From: Deltaproteobacteria bacterium
Lineage (GTDB): Bacteria; Desulfobacterota; Syntrophia; Syntrophales; Smithellaceae
Assembly: GCA_026388535.1 (NCBI GenBank)
Contig: JAPLJP010000131.1
Coordinates: forward strand, 1 to 39,361
DNA: 39,361 nucleotides
Reading direction: 5' to 3'
In this document: piece after piece, positions 23,701 through 32,793 of the stretch
Layout: each line of letters begins with the position of its first letter
Position numbering within the stretch: the stretch's first letter is position 1
Notes under the pieces: model-generated
Database searches by the model: none
What the model was told of the DNA's origin: nothing
What the model saw: the letters and a program-made list of their open reading frames with translations, nothing else
Position numbers and translations under genes: made by a program

Positions 23701-25112
23701 CTAAAAAGCGCGGACAGGCCGAACTGGAAGAACATAGCCCTTTAATGTGCCCGTCTGGGCGCCATTGGAGAAGTCTTGGGACCAAACATCCCAAGTATCG
23801 TATTCAGACGAGCTCCAATATCTCATATCAGTGAACTCGCCCCACCTCGTCGCATCTCTTTGTGCATATAATTGAGCTAATTCATCTTTTGAAGGTAGAA
23901 ACCAGTCATCCAAGTTGCCTCCACGATAATCTCTGCATAACTTAGCCGCACTTTTCTGGTGTCCGGTTTGCGCTATAATAAAGTTACTATTCTCATATCC
24001 TGTTCCTATTGCAGTTGAAGTTTTACCATTTAAAGTTGTCTGGGTTACTTGAATTACAGAACCCCATTCGTCCGTTCTAGTATCTCCTTCTATCCACACG
24101 TATGATGGATCTCCAGTTGATGACGGATCTTCACTTAAATACCAATCCGGTGGCGCCATTTCTAAACCATGCGAGCCACTGGTACCGCCACCGTCTATGT
24201 AGAATACCTTGCCAACACAACTCGGACCTGGATCACCTATGGCAAAAGTAGAAGGTGTTGACGGGGGCGCCCAAGTCCATCGGGCATAAACTGTAATATC
24301 GCCCGTAACGGTTGTACTATCAGTAAACGGTGTAACACCATCAGCTTTATACCAACCTGCAAAAGTATAGCATGGTTTTGTAGGATTGGCTGGCCAATTA
24401 ACAACACCTACTGTGCCGGGCACCGGGATAACATATTTCTGGTCTACAGCGGTTCCGCCTTGACTATTAAATGTTACTGTCTTTCCGGGAGTAGCAGTCC
24501 ATTGGGCATAAACTGTAAGAGATTTAGTAGTTGGGTCTGCTAGACTTGTTACATTTGTGACGGCAGTGAACGCAATACCGCTGCCGTTTAACGCTGTGTT
24601 CCAACCGGTAAGCCGTTTAACGCTGTGTTCCAACCGGCAAAGGTATATCCACCGGTATTGGTCGGTGGTGCCGGGAATGATGAAACAGTATTTGCGGGTA
24701 GGGTTATTCCTCTGCTGGCATATACTGTTGAGGCATCTTTGTTGAAAATTACCCGATAATTATACCAATAGGCATAAACTGTTATATCCTCATTAACTTT
24801 TGTATCGGCTGTAAATGATGAACCATTGCCGCCTCTTTCTGTCCACCATCCGCCAAATTTATATCCGGACATTTCTGGATCGGACGGTAACGCGTCAACG
24901 GTGGTCGCCGGGGCTGTTACCGTTTTGCCGGTTGGATTTGGCATTTTCGTTTCGCTCTGGTTATTATTGAACTGACTATTAAAGGTTACTGTGTAAGTTT
25001 CTGCTGGAGTACTAATGGAACCTCCGGATGGTGATTTGTCGGCGCAGGCAATAATAGCAACGGTGGCGGTTAAAAGCATTAAAACAGAAATAATCTTTAC
25101 GGGAATTTTCAT
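23701..25112 (-). pseudogene. Lipoprotein with InlB B-repeats and DUF1566 domain, frame broken by a 29-bp tandem duplication
   Basis: Two minus-strand frames (ending at 24588 and starting before 24633) make one protein when a duplicated 29-bp unit is removed. The N-terminus is a lipoprotein signal: MKIPVKIISVLMLLTATVAI followed by I-A-C, with Cys as the predicted lipidated residue. Then come at least four Listeria-Bacteroides (Flg_new/InlB B) repeats, each ending like GYKFGGWW or YTFAGWN and ITVYAYW. The C-terminal 150 residues match DUF1566 (Lcl C-terminal type): WFLPSKDELAQLYAQRD, YWSSSEYD and LPVRPVRAF. It would be a surface or secreted adhesin-like protein. GGAGG lies five bases before the ATG at 25112. 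As assembled, translation stops at 24588 after about 174 residues. Whether the duplication is real, reversible or an assembly fault cannot be told here. Confidence 0.8.
24583..24640. repeat. 29-bp tandem duplication
   Basis: Units 24583-24611 and 24612-24640 differ at one base (T versus C near the end). 29 is not a multiple of three, so the copy number sets the reading frame of the lipoprotein gene. With one copy the frame runs YTFAGWNTALNG-SGIAF without a break. Confidence 0.95.
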
Positions 25113-25307
25113 ATTTCCTCCAAAGAACATGCGGTTTATTAAATGTATTATATGCTATTTGTCAATAATTTTATTCCTATTACTTAATCCGTGAATGTTT
25201 AATAATATTAATTTTATTGTTATATTTTTGACGTATTTTTAGGAATCTGCTTTTAAAATGAACAGGTTTTTGTTAGAACCACCAGCCTCTTCATGCGACA
25301 AAACAGA

Positions 25308-25336
25308 TTGACAAAAAAAACCTTTTAATTAATAAT
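25308..25336 (+). promoter_or_regulatory. Sigma-70 promoter of gap-pgk-tpiA
   Basis: TTGACA (25308-25313), 17-base spacer, AATAAT (25331-25336); the gap ATG is 27 bases downstream. Confidence 0.75.
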
Positions 25337-25362
25337 TTTCCTCCTAAATTAAGGAGGATAAT

Positions 25363-26361
25363 ATGTCCGTAAAAATTGCCATTAACGGCTTTGGAAGAAT
25401 TGGCCGGCTTGTGTTCAGGGCCGGATACAAGAATAATGATGTAGAATTCGTGGCCGTGAATGATCTCGCCGACACCAAAACTCTGGCTCATTTGCTTAAA
25501 TACGATTCAACTCACGGAATACTGGATGCCGAAGTTAAGGCCGGAAATAATTCAATAATTGTTGATGGAAAAGAGATAAAAACATTTTCCATCAGAGAGC
25601 CGGAATCACTGCCATGGAAAGACCTGGGCGTTGACGTTGTTCTGGAAAGCACCGGTAAATATACAGATAAAGCCGGCGCTGGAAAACATATCGAAGCAGG
25701 CGCTAAAAAAGTCGTCATTTCTGCCCCGGCAAAAAATCCGGACGTGACCTTTGTTCTCGGCGTCAACCAGGAAGTTTACGACAAAAACAAGCATAATATT
25801 ATCTCCATGGGATCATGCACCACAAATTGTCTCGCGCCGATTGTCAAGATATTACATCAGGAATTCGGCATTGAATACGGTCTGATGACAACAATCCATT
25901 CCTACACCAATGATCAGGTTGTCCAGGATGAACCGCACAAGGATTTAAGGAGGGCCCGCGCGGCCGCTCTTTCCATGATACCTACCACTACCGGCGCGGC
26001 CAGAGCGATCGCAGAAGTAATCCCGGAAATGAAGGGAAAGCTTGATGGATTGGCTATCCGTGTGCCGACACCGAATGTTTCTTTAGTTGATTTTGTGGTA
26101 ACACTTTCTAAAAATACTGACAAGAATGAAATCAACGATAAGTTCAGGGAATACGCAAAAGGAGCCATGAAAGGCATCCTTATGTGCTCAGAAGAGGAAC
26201 TGGTTTCCCGCGATTTCAACGGTAACAAACACTCTTCTATAGTGGATATGCCAAATACAACTGTCATCGGCGGCAATATGGTGAAGATTCTCTCTTGGTA
26301 TGACAATGAATGGGGCTTTTCCAACAGAATGCTGGAACTGCTTTCTTTTATTATGAAATAG
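25363..26361 (+). CDS. gap: Glyceraldehyde-3-phosphate dehydrogenase
   Basis: A 332-residue phosphorylating GAPDH of glycolysis/gluconeogenesis. INGFGRIGR (residues 7-15) begins the Rossmann fold, Asp34 in VNDLAD favours NAD+ over NADP+, and the catalytic Cys152 lies in SCTTNC (151-156). TTIHSYTNDQ, RRARAAALSMIPTTTGAA and SWYDNEWGFSNR are all present. Length is normal for the family. AAGGAGG stands seven bases before the ATG. pgk follows after 18 bp and tpiA after a further 20 bp, so the three form one glycolytic operon under the promoter at 25308-25336. Confidence 0.97.
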   Translation: MSVKIAINGFGRIGRLVFRAGYKNNDVEFVAVNDLADTKTLAHLLKYDSTHGILDAEVKAGNNSIIVDGKEIKTFSIREPESLPWKDLGVDVVLESTGKYTDKAGAGKHIEAGAKKVVISAPAKNPDVTFVLGVNQEVYDKNKHNIISMGSCTTNCLAPIVKILHQEFGIEYGLMTTIHSYTNDQVVQDEPHKDLRRARAAALSMIPTTTGAARAIAEVIPEMKGKLDGLAIRVPTPNVSLVDFVVTLSKNTDKNEINDKFREYAKGAMKGILMCSEEELVSRDFNGNKHSSIVDMPNTTVIGGNMVKILSWYDNEWGFSNRMLELLSFIMK

Positions 26362-26379
26362 AAAAGGCAAAGAAGAAAT

Positions 26380-27558
26380 ATGAAGTACATAGATCAAATA
26401 GAAATGAAGGGCAAAAAAGTTTTTTTACGGGTTGATTTTAATGTTCCCATGGACAAGGCGGGAAATGTTACCAGTGACACCCGCGTGCGGGCGCATATCC
26501 CGACGATAAATTACGCTCTGGAAAAAGGAGCTAAATTAATTATCGCCTCTCATCTGGGCAGACCGAAAGGCAAAAGGGTTGACGAAATGTCGCTCAAGCC
26601 GGTGGTGAAAATACTTTCCGGGCTTCTGCAAAGGCAAGTCAGTTTTATAGATGATTGCGTGGGGGAGAAAGCCGAGCAAGCCGCGGCTAATATGAAGGAA
26701 GGCGATATAATCCTCTTGGAGAATCTACGTTTTAATCCGGGAGAAGATAAAAACGACTTGGAATTCGCCAAACAACTGGCCGCGCTTTGCGATATATACA
26801 TAGATGACGCTTTCGCCGTTTCACACCGTGCCGCAGCTTCCAATTCTGCTATTACAGTATTCGTTAATATCTGCGCCGCCGGTTTTCTGCTAAAAAACGA
26901 AATCGAATATTTCAACAAGGCGATGGTCAATCCTGCTAGACCGCTAGCCGCGATTATCGGCGGAGCGAAGGTCTCCGATAAAATCGGACTTTTGGAAAAT
27001 CTAATCGAAAAAGTGGATAAAATCATTATCGGCGGCGGCATGGCCTTCACCTTTTTAAAAGCGGCCGGTTACGAAATAGGCAAGTCGCTTTGCGAGGAAG
27101 ACATGCTGGAGCTGGCCAGAAAAATTGCCAATAAAGCCAAACAAAAGAACGTGCAATTCTTATTGCCGGTAGATGCTGTTATTGCCAAAAGAGCAACGGC
27201 GGATGCCGAAGTAAAAGTCTGCGTCGTAAAAGAAATTCCGCAGGACTGGATAGGGCTGGATATTGGCCCGGCCACAATTTCTCTGTTTAGTGAGGCCTTG
27301 CAGGGTGTAAAAACAATTATCTGGAACGGCCCTCTGGGGATGTTCGAGCTTCCACCATTCAGCACAGGAACTTTCGCAATAGCAAGCACTGTGGCAAATT
27401 CCGGAGCGCTCTCCATAATCGGAGGCGGCGATACGGATACGGCAATCAGAAAAACAGGCCAGAGCGCTAAGATGTCTTATATCTCCACAGGCGGCGGCGC
27501 TTTTCTGGAATTGCTGGAAGGAAAAACTTTGCCCGGCATTGCCGCGCTGGAAAAATGA
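26380..27558 (+). CDS. pgk: Phosphoglycerate kinase
   Basis: A 392-residue phosphoglycerate kinase that makes ATP from 1,3-bisphosphoglycerate. N-domain motifs are FLRVDFNVPMD, RVRAHIPTI, IASHLGRPKGK and LENLRFNPGEDKND. The nucleotide domain has GGAKVSDKIGLLENLI, IIWNGPLGMFE and the ATP loop IIGGGDTDTAIRK, then STGGGAFLELLEGKTLPG at the end. The usual DAFGTAHR segment reads DAFAVSHRAAAS here, a moderate variation. It is the middle gene of gap-pgk-tpiA; AAGAAG lies just before its ATG. Confidence 0.97.
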   Translation: MKYIDQIEMKGKKVFLRVDFNVPMDKAGNVTSDTRVRAHIPTINYALEKGAKLIIASHLGRPKGKRVDEMSLKPVVKILSGLLQRQVSFIDDCVGEKAEQAAANMKEGDIILLENLRFNPGEDKNDLEFAKQLAALCDIYIDDAFAVSHRAAASNSAITVFVNICAAGFLLKNEIEYFNKAMVNPARPLAAIIGGAKVSDKIGLLENLIEKVDKIIIGGGMAFTFLKAAGYEIGKSLCEEDMLELARKIANKAKQKNVQFLLPVDAVIAKRATADAEVKVCVVKEIPQDWIGLDIGPATISLFSEALQGVKTIIWNGPLGMFELPPFSTGTFAIASTVANSGALSIIGGGDTDTAIRKTGQSAKMSYISTGGGAFLELLEGKTLPGIAALEK

Positions 27559-27578
27559 GGAATAAAAGGAAATAAAAG

Positions 27579-28334
27579 ATGAGAAAATGGATTGTCGCCG
27601 GTAACTGGAAAATGCACAACAATATTGCCGAATCAATCGCTCTGGCAAAAGCCATTAAAGAAGGAGCATCCGATTTCAAAGGCGGAACAATCGTTTTAGC
27701 TCCGCCTTTTACCGCACTCTTCAGTGTCAGCGAAGCAATTAAGGGATCAAACGTACTTCTGGCCGCGCAAAACATGTATTACGAAGACAAGGGCGCATTC
27801 ACGGGAGAGATATCGCCGGTCATGCTAAAAGACATCGGCTGTTCCTATGTGATTATCGGTCATTCCGAACGCCGGAAATATTTTCATGAACAGGACAATG
27901 ATGTTAATCTGAAAGTTAAAAAGGCACTTACCGTAGGATTAACACCTATTATGTGCGTTGGGGAAACCGACGAGGAAAGAGAAAAAGGCGTAACGCAAGA
28001 CGTCGTCGACAAACAAGTGAGACAGGGACTTAGCAGTGTAGATAAAATTGATGATGTTGTCATCGCTTACGAACCGGTCTGGGCGATAGGAACCGGAAAA
28101 GTAGCCACACCCGCGCAGGCGCAGGATGTGCACGCCTTCATCCGCGGTATTTTAAAAGATTTGTATGGCAGTACGGCTAACGACATTCGCATTCTTTATG
28201 GCGGCAGCGTAACCAAAGATAATATTGGCGACTTAATCGCAATGGAAGATATTGACGGCGCGCTTGTCGGCGGAGCATCCTTAAAAGCGGATGGATTTCT
28301 GGGCATAATTGAAAACATTTCCGGGAAGAAATAA
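27579..28334 (+). CDS. tpiA: Triosephosphate isomerase
   Basis: A 251-residue TIM-barrel enzyme interconverting dihydroxyacetone phosphate and glyceraldehyde 3-phosphate. The catalytic residues are in place: Lys11 in GNWKMH, His95 in IGHSERR and Glu165 in AYEPVWAIGTGK. The phosphate loop LYGGSV and GGASLK are also present. It is the last gene of the gap-pgk-tpiA operon, 20 bp after pgk. In many bacteria secG follows tpiA; here there is instead 551 bp of apparently noncoding DNA and then the regulator of the acyl-CoA cluster. I see no clear terminator directly after it. Confidence 0.97.
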   Translation: MRKWIVAGNWKMHNNIAESIALAKAIKEGASDFKGGTIVLAPPFTALFSVSEAIKGSNVLLAAQNMYYEDKGAFTGEISPVMLKDIGCSYVIIGHSERRKYFHEQDNDVNLKVKKALTVGLTPIMCVGETDEEREKGVTQDVVDKQVRQGLSSVDKIDDVVIAYEPVWAIGTGKVATPAQAQDVHAFIRGILKDLYGSTANDIRILYGGSVTKDNIGDLIAMEDIDGALVGGASLKADGFLGIIENISGKK

Positions 28335-28885
28335 TTTCAGCCAACTTCGTTTTTAAATGGTACAGAGAAAGACAGATTGTAAATATTACTTCCTTTAGCC
28401 CGTTATATGGCGATTTTAATTTATCTACCCCTTACACATGTAAGTCAATGACGATCACTTTTATCGTGACCCCGAATATATGTTGGATTACTATATCCCG
28501 AGATAAAGCTTTGCAGGTTGAAGCGCGATGGTAAGTTTGTCAGAATAAGCGCCAAAGATCCATCACGGCGGGTAAAAATGATAAAAAAATATTTTCTGCC
28601 AAAACTTTCCAGTGCCGGAGTAGCGTTATCAAATCCTCTTATTGTTCCTTGACAGCCTCCCATAAGATTGATATAATTACATTTCTGGCATATATGCAAG
28701 ATGCTAATCGGATATAGTTAGGCGCAATTAGAATTTAAGATTGCGACCGTAGTGAAGTTGAATCTCTACTGAACTAAAGCGAACTTTTATCGATTATGCC
28801 AAGGCTTCACAATCAAAGAGCTAAATATTTTTGTTCTATGACCGGGACAACATATAGGGGCGCATTTTAGAAGGAGGTGTGGCAG
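28335..28885. other. Intergenic stretch of 551 bp with no recognised gene
   Basis: It separates tpiA from the TetR gene. Open frames inside it lack ribosome-binding sites and do not resemble any family I know. The last part presumably contains the regulator's promoter; TATGACCGGGACAACATA near 28838 is a weak candidate for an autoregulatory site. No RNA gene or strong hairpin was seen. Confidence 0.5.
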
Positions 28886-29524
28886 ATGGGGCTTTCGGAG
28901 CGAAAAGAAAGGGAAAAACAAGCCAGGAAGGAATCTATCTTTGAAGCTGCCCGTCGTGTTTTTCAGGAAAAAGGATATCAGTTAACTAGCATGAGTAAGA
29001 TCGCTGAAGAAGCTGAACTAAGCAAGGCGACAATATATCTTTATTTTAAAAATAAGGATGATCTTTTTCTTTCCATGACAACAGAACCCCTTAAAAAGTT
29101 AAAAAAAGAATTCGAAAAGATTGCTAAGACAGACAAAAGTCCGGAAGAAAAAATTTTCATGTTATCTCGCGCCTTCGTAAAACACTGGGAAAAAAATCGA
29201 GTGGACTACCAGTTGGGAGATACATTCATTACAACGTATAATAGGCAATCTGAAACTAACAGATCCTTGTTTAATAAAATCAACGAACCCTTGGAAGAAA
29301 TTTTGAACATTGGAATCCGAATATTAAAAGATGGTATAAAAACAGGCTCATTTAAAAATGAAATAGATCCCGAGAAAGTGATGCTAATAGGGTGGAGAGC
29401 ATTTGTTGGCCTTCTGCAAATTGTTAATTTTGTAGATATCTCTAAAAAAGAAGGGGCTTTCACCAATGAAATACTTGACCTGGCAATAATGATCATTTTT
29501 GATGGAATCAAAAAAAGGGCATAG
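28886..29524 (+). CDS. TetR/AcrR-family transcriptional regulator
   Basis: A 212-residue regulator. The N-terminal helix-turn-helix runs from residue 15 to 55: IFEAARRVFQEKGYQLTSMS, KIAEEAELSKATIYLYFKNK. It binds DNA as a dimer and usually represses, released by a small ligand. The C-terminal two thirds, IDPEKVMLIGWRAFVGLLQI among them, form the ligand-binding dimer domain and suggest an acyl-CoA-like ligand only through context. The ATG at 28886 is chosen because AAGGAGGT lies eight bases upstream; a GTG at 28877 is inside that window. It points toward the 3' end of the convergent eight-gene acyl-CoA operon and is the only regulator nearby. Confidence 0.9.
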   Translation: MGLSERKEREKQARKESIFEAARRVFQEKGYQLTSMSKIAEEAELSKATIYLYFKNKDDLFLSMTTEPLKKLKKEFEKIAKTDKSPEEKIFMLSRAFVKHWEKNRVDYQLGDTFITTYNRQSETNRSLFNKINEPLEEILNIGIRILKDGIKTGSFKNEIDPEKVMLIGWRAFVGLLQIVNFVDISKKEGAFTNEILDLAIMIIFDGIKKRA

Positions 29525-29610
29525 ATCCAAAGTTTGAAAGATCGCGTTTCTCGAGCGATAAAATTCTGATTAATATGCTAAATTAGCAATAGTCCCAAAT
29601 GGACTAGGTG

Positions 29611-30459
29611 TTATAATTTTCCTTTATTTGCCATTATATCCAGGATGGGCTCAAGCTTCCCCTTTTTATTCAACAAAGTCAATATCCTTATGTACAGGGA
29701 AGAAGCAAGTCGTTTTGTAAACCATACTTGTTTGCCATTGGCCTGCGGAAATATGTAGAACTTTTTTTTCTTGAGTGATTTAAGAACCCTGTGCGCAATT
29801 ATATCAGATGTGATCTTAGTCTTCTGAAATCCTATTTTGGTAGTTTCAAAAAATGGATGACCGTTACTGTTGAATGAGTTGATAAGATTGGATTTGAAAT
29901 ATGTTGCACATATCACGGAAACACCAATATTGAATGGCGCAAGTTCCACTTTCAGAGTTTCGGAAAGAGATATTACTCCTGCCTTGCAGACGTTGTAGGC
30001 ACTCATGCTCGGTAATGATGCTACTCCTGCCGCGGATGCGGTATTGACAATATATCCATAGCCTTGTTTTTTCATTCTAGGTATGACGGCATGGCATCCG
30101 TGTATTACTCCAAACAGGTCAATACCGATCAAGCGTCTCCATTCAGTTATAGGCATGGTTCCTACATCCCCAATTGTGGCTACACCTGCGTTGTTTACCA
30201 TCAGATCAATGCTGCCCCAAACAGTAAAAAAATGATCTATCATGGCCTCTACCTGATTAAAGTCTGTCACATCACAGCAATAGATCTCTCCGTCTCCCCC
30301 TTTGCGTCTCACCTCATCAAGGGTAGCATTGGAATCATCATTGTTTATATCCACAATGCCAATTTTCCATCCCTCTTCAGCCAACATCAATGATAATGAT
30401 CTGCCAAGACCGGAAGCTGCCCCGGTAATGATCGCCTTTTTACATGAGCTTTTTTTCAT
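29611..30459 (-). CDS. Short-chain dehydrogenase/reductase (paralog 1)
   Basis: A 282-residue classical SDR. TGAASGLG (residues 12-19) binds the cofactor, Asp37 after the second strand suggests NAD(H), NNAG is at 89-92, and the catalytic Ser142, Tyr155 and Lys159 are in NTAS and YNVCK. It would oxidise or reduce a hydroxy/keto group, for instance a 3-hydroxyacyl-CoA, but the substrate is not evident. The ATG at 30459 follows GAAGGA; the reading frame is open upstream to 30723 but that portion overlaps the preceding gene and lacks family similarity. It lies 32 bp after a close paralog and is the last gene of the operon. The C-terminus ends in a Lys-rich, possibly membrane-touching segment. Confidence 0.9.
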   Translation of the reverse strand: MKKSSCKKAIITGAASGLGRSLSLMLAEEGWKIGIVDINNDDSNATLDEVRRKGGDGEIYCCDVTDFNQVEAMIDHFFTVWGSIDLMVNNAGVATIGDVGTMPITEWRRLIGIDLFGVIHGCHAVIPRMKKQGYGYIVNTASAAGVASLPSMSAYNVCKAGVISLSETLKVELAPFNIGVSVICATYFKSNLINSFNSNGHPFFETTKIGFQKTKITSDIIAHRVLKSLKKKKFYIFPQANGKQVWFTKRLASSLYIRILTLLNKKGKLEPILDIMANKGKL

Positions 30460-30491
30460 AATATGTCCTTCTATTTTTAAGATAGTTGTAA

Positions 30492-31343
30492 TCAAAGCAG
30501 GCCACGGCGGACCACCCACATCATTAACGGCTTGGCATACCCATTTTTGTTTAAAAATGCCAGACCACGCACATAGATGGAGGGAAAGAAGCGTCTTAGT
30601 ATCCATTGAAGTTTGCCCGTAAGCTGAGGCACAACGTATAACTTGTCTTTCTTTATTGCCTTGATCACTGCTTCTGCCACCACATCGGAGTTCATTTTTG
30701 CGTTTCTTATGGCAGCATGACAAGCTTCCTTTTCAAACTCATCAGTATATCTCAAGGAAAGATTGAGATTTGAATTGAAGAATGACGGACATACCACAGT
30801 AACTCCTATATTGTGAGGCGCCAACTCAGACCTTAATGTTTCTGACAGAGAAACAACCGCTGCCTTTGATGTGTTATATGGAGACATCTCAGGCAAGGGA
30901 AGAAAACCGCCGATGGATGCAGTATTGATTATATATCCGTATCCCTGGGCCTTCATGCGGGGAATAAAGCTATGACAGCCATACACGACCCCCCAGAAGT
31001 TTATGCCTATTATCCACTTCCAATCTTCCAACGAGATTTTTCCCACGTGTCCTGCTGCTGCTACGCCTGCATTGTTGAACAGTAGATCCACACCGCCCCA
31101 GATATTGAAGAAGTGTTTTGCCATGGCCTCGACCTGTTCTGGTTTACTAACATCCAGATGATAGATCTCGCCGCTTCCACCTCTTTGCATTACTTGCTTC
31201 AGCGTGAGTTCGGCCTTTTCTGGGTTGATATCTGCAATGCCGATCCTGCACCCCTTAGTGGCAAGCATCAAAGCGATAGATTTTCCCAATCCGGATGCAG
31301 CGCCTGTAATAATCGCTCTTTTGCAACTCAAGTCGCGCATCAT
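30492..31343 (-). CDS. Short-chain dehydrogenase/reductase (paralog 2)
   Basis: A 283-residue classical SDR that is clearly a paralog of the next gene: both begin with (C)K(R/K)AIITGAASGLG and share the order of all motifs. Cofactor loop at residues 13-20, Asp38 for NAD(H), NNAG at 90-93, and catalytic Ser143, Tyr156 and Lys160 (YNTSK). The start may be the ATG at 31343 or the adjacent one at 31340; the second has better spacing from AGAAAGG. It follows the acyl-CoA ligase gene by 15 bp. Tandem duplication suggests two related oxidation steps, or two chain isomers, in the same pathway. Confidence 0.9.
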   Translation of the reverse strand: MMRDLSCKRAIITGAASGLGKSIALMLATKGCRIGIADINPEKAELTLKQVMQRGGSGEIYHLDVSKPEQVEAMAKHFFNIWGGVDLLFNNAGVAAAGHVGKISLEDWKWIIGINFWGVVYGCHSFIPRMKAQGYGYIINTASIGGFLPLPEMSPYNTSKAAVVSLSETLRSELAPHNIGVTVVCPSFFNSNLNLSLRYTDEFEKEACHAAIRNAKMNSDVVAEAVIKAIKKDKLYVVPQLTGKLQWILRRFFPSIYVRGLAFLNKNGYAKPLMMWVVRRGLL

Positions 31344-31358
31344 TTACCTTTCTGTTGT

Positions 31359-32720
31359 TTATTCTTTTTTATAGAGTTTCTCAAAAACTTGTCCCTTATA
31401 TGTAGAACGTTCCAAGTCGCCGGAGTTTACCCAAATTATCTCTGGTACACATTTTGCTCTTGTATGAAAGACCTCTTTCAACTCTCCTTCAAGCGCTGGG
31501 AGTTTTTCGTCCGTAACCCCCTCACCCTTCTCAACTTTTATTTTGAGGGGAGGCACTACCCTTGGAGGTCTTTCTGTGAGAATGATTCTGAATTCCCCGG
31601 TTAGACGCGGAATAAAGGAATTAACCACCGCCTTGATTTGGCTCGGATATATAATAACCCCTTTAACCTTTAACATATCATCGGTACGACCGACTATCTT
31701 GTAACGAAAACCTGTCTGTCCGCACGGACATGTGGACATAAAAACCTGATGAATATCACCGGCACTGTTCCTCAGCATGACCCACCCCTCTGTATCAAAG
31801 GTCGTGATCAATGCTTCCCCTTTAGCCCCGTCTTCCAGAGGTATCGGCTCCTTTGTTTCAGGATCTACCAATTCATAGTATGAAAGGTCATCTCCCAGCC
31901 AGTGCATTCCCTGATATTCCGGATAATCGCATGAACAACCGAAGCCTCCTCCCGCATCAAAGACCTTTGCGTTATAGCTTGATTCCAGCTTTTTCTTCAC
32001 TTCAGGTATACCTGCACCCGGTTCGCCGCCACACATAAGAACTCTAATCCCCAAATCCTTCACTTCTTTGCCCAATACCTGCGGGGTTTTTTCGATCAGA
32101 TATTCTGCCAATGATGGGGTTCCGCAATAGACGGTCCCGCGAAAGAGCGATTGCATGAGTAAGATCCTTTCGGTTCCTGCCTCAGCGCCCACCGGTATGA
32201 CTGTGGCGCCAATTCGGAGAAGCCCCAACATGGTAGGAATCCCTGCAATTACCATGGAAAGGGCAAAACAATAAAGCGCCCGGTCATTCGAACGGATACC
32301 AGCTCGCCAGGCGCCGCGTATCATGCACTCGCCCCAGACTTTGTCGATATCAGTCATAGTTAATGGATATGGCGCAGGGATCCCGGTAGTTCCGGTAGTG
32401 GTAGATATCATTGTCAGATCATCTACCGAAATGGGCATGACCTGGTCGAGAACAGCGAGTATATCTCCCTTTTGTTCCGCGACCAGATCACGCAGCTTTT
32501 GCTTGTCAAACGGAGGGATTAACTTTGCAAAATCCTGAAAACTTTTAATCTTCTCTGGAACAACGCCAAGTTCATCAAACTGGCGTTTGTAGAAGGGTGC
32601 ATTATCATAGAGACGCCTTAAAACAGCCTTTAACCTCGAAAGCTGAAACTCTTTCATCTCTGGAGTATTCAACTTTGTCTCTATCTCCATGTTCCAATAT
32701 GGTCGGTCATTGTTTGACAT
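31359..32720 (-). CDS. Phenylacetate-CoA ligase-like acyl-CoA ligase
   Basis: A 453-residue AMP-forming ligase of the PaaK group, which activates a carboxylic acid to its CoA thioester using ATP. STTTGTTGIPAPYPLT (residues about 107-122) is the ATP-binding loop. The later MCGGEPGAG and DAGGGFGCSCDYPEYQGMHW are specific for PaaK-like enzymes. The hinge and C-terminal domain show VGRTDDMLKVKGVIIYPSQI. Length and motif order fit the family. PaaK-type enzymes usually take aromatic acids, but the group is broad, so aryl or cyclic acid is only a lead. The ATG at 32720 follows AGGAG by seven bases; a GTG two codons earlier is less likely. It sits between the ferredoxin gene and the SDR pair. Confidence 0.9.
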   Translation of the reverse strand: MSNNDRPYWNMEIETKLNTPEMKEFQLSRLKAVLRRLYDNAPFYKRQFDELGVVPEKIKSFQDFAKLIPPFDKQKLRDLVAEQKGDILAVLDQVMPISVDDLTMISTTTGTTGIPAPYPLTMTDIDKVWGECMIRGAWRAGIRSNDRALYCFALSMVIAGIPTMLGLLRIGATVIPVGAEAGTERILLMQSLFRGTVYCGTPSLAEYLIEKTPQVLGKEVKDLGIRVLMCGGEPGAGIPEVKKKLESSYNAKVFDAGGGFGCSCDYPEYQGMHWLGDDLSYYELVDPETKEPIPLEDGAKGEALITTFDTEGWVMLRNSAGDIHQVFMSTCPCGQTGFRYKIVGRTDDMLKVKGVIIYPSQIKAVVNSFIPRLTGEFRIILTERPPRVVPPLKIKVEKGEGVTDEKLPALEGELKEVFHTRAKCVPEIIWVNSGDLERSTYKGQVFEKLYKKE

Positions 32721-32793
32721 ACACACTCCTGTAGCAGATATTTATTCCGAGGAAATCAGCATAGAACGCACCATTGTGTATTACATACAAATA

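Noticed and set aside
28445-28699. 84-codon minus-strand frame in the 28.3-28.9 kb gap
   Set aside because: No ribosome-binding site, no recognisable family and an ordinary length for a chance frame.
29590-29606. TAGTCC / GGACTA hairpin after the acyl-CoA operon as terminator
   Set aside because: Only six base pairs and no clean U-tract follows on the minus strand.
30460-30723. N-terminal extension of the last SDR
   Set aside because: The frame is open there, but it overlaps the preceding SDR gene and the extra residues have no SDR similarity; the ATG at 30459 has a ribosome site.
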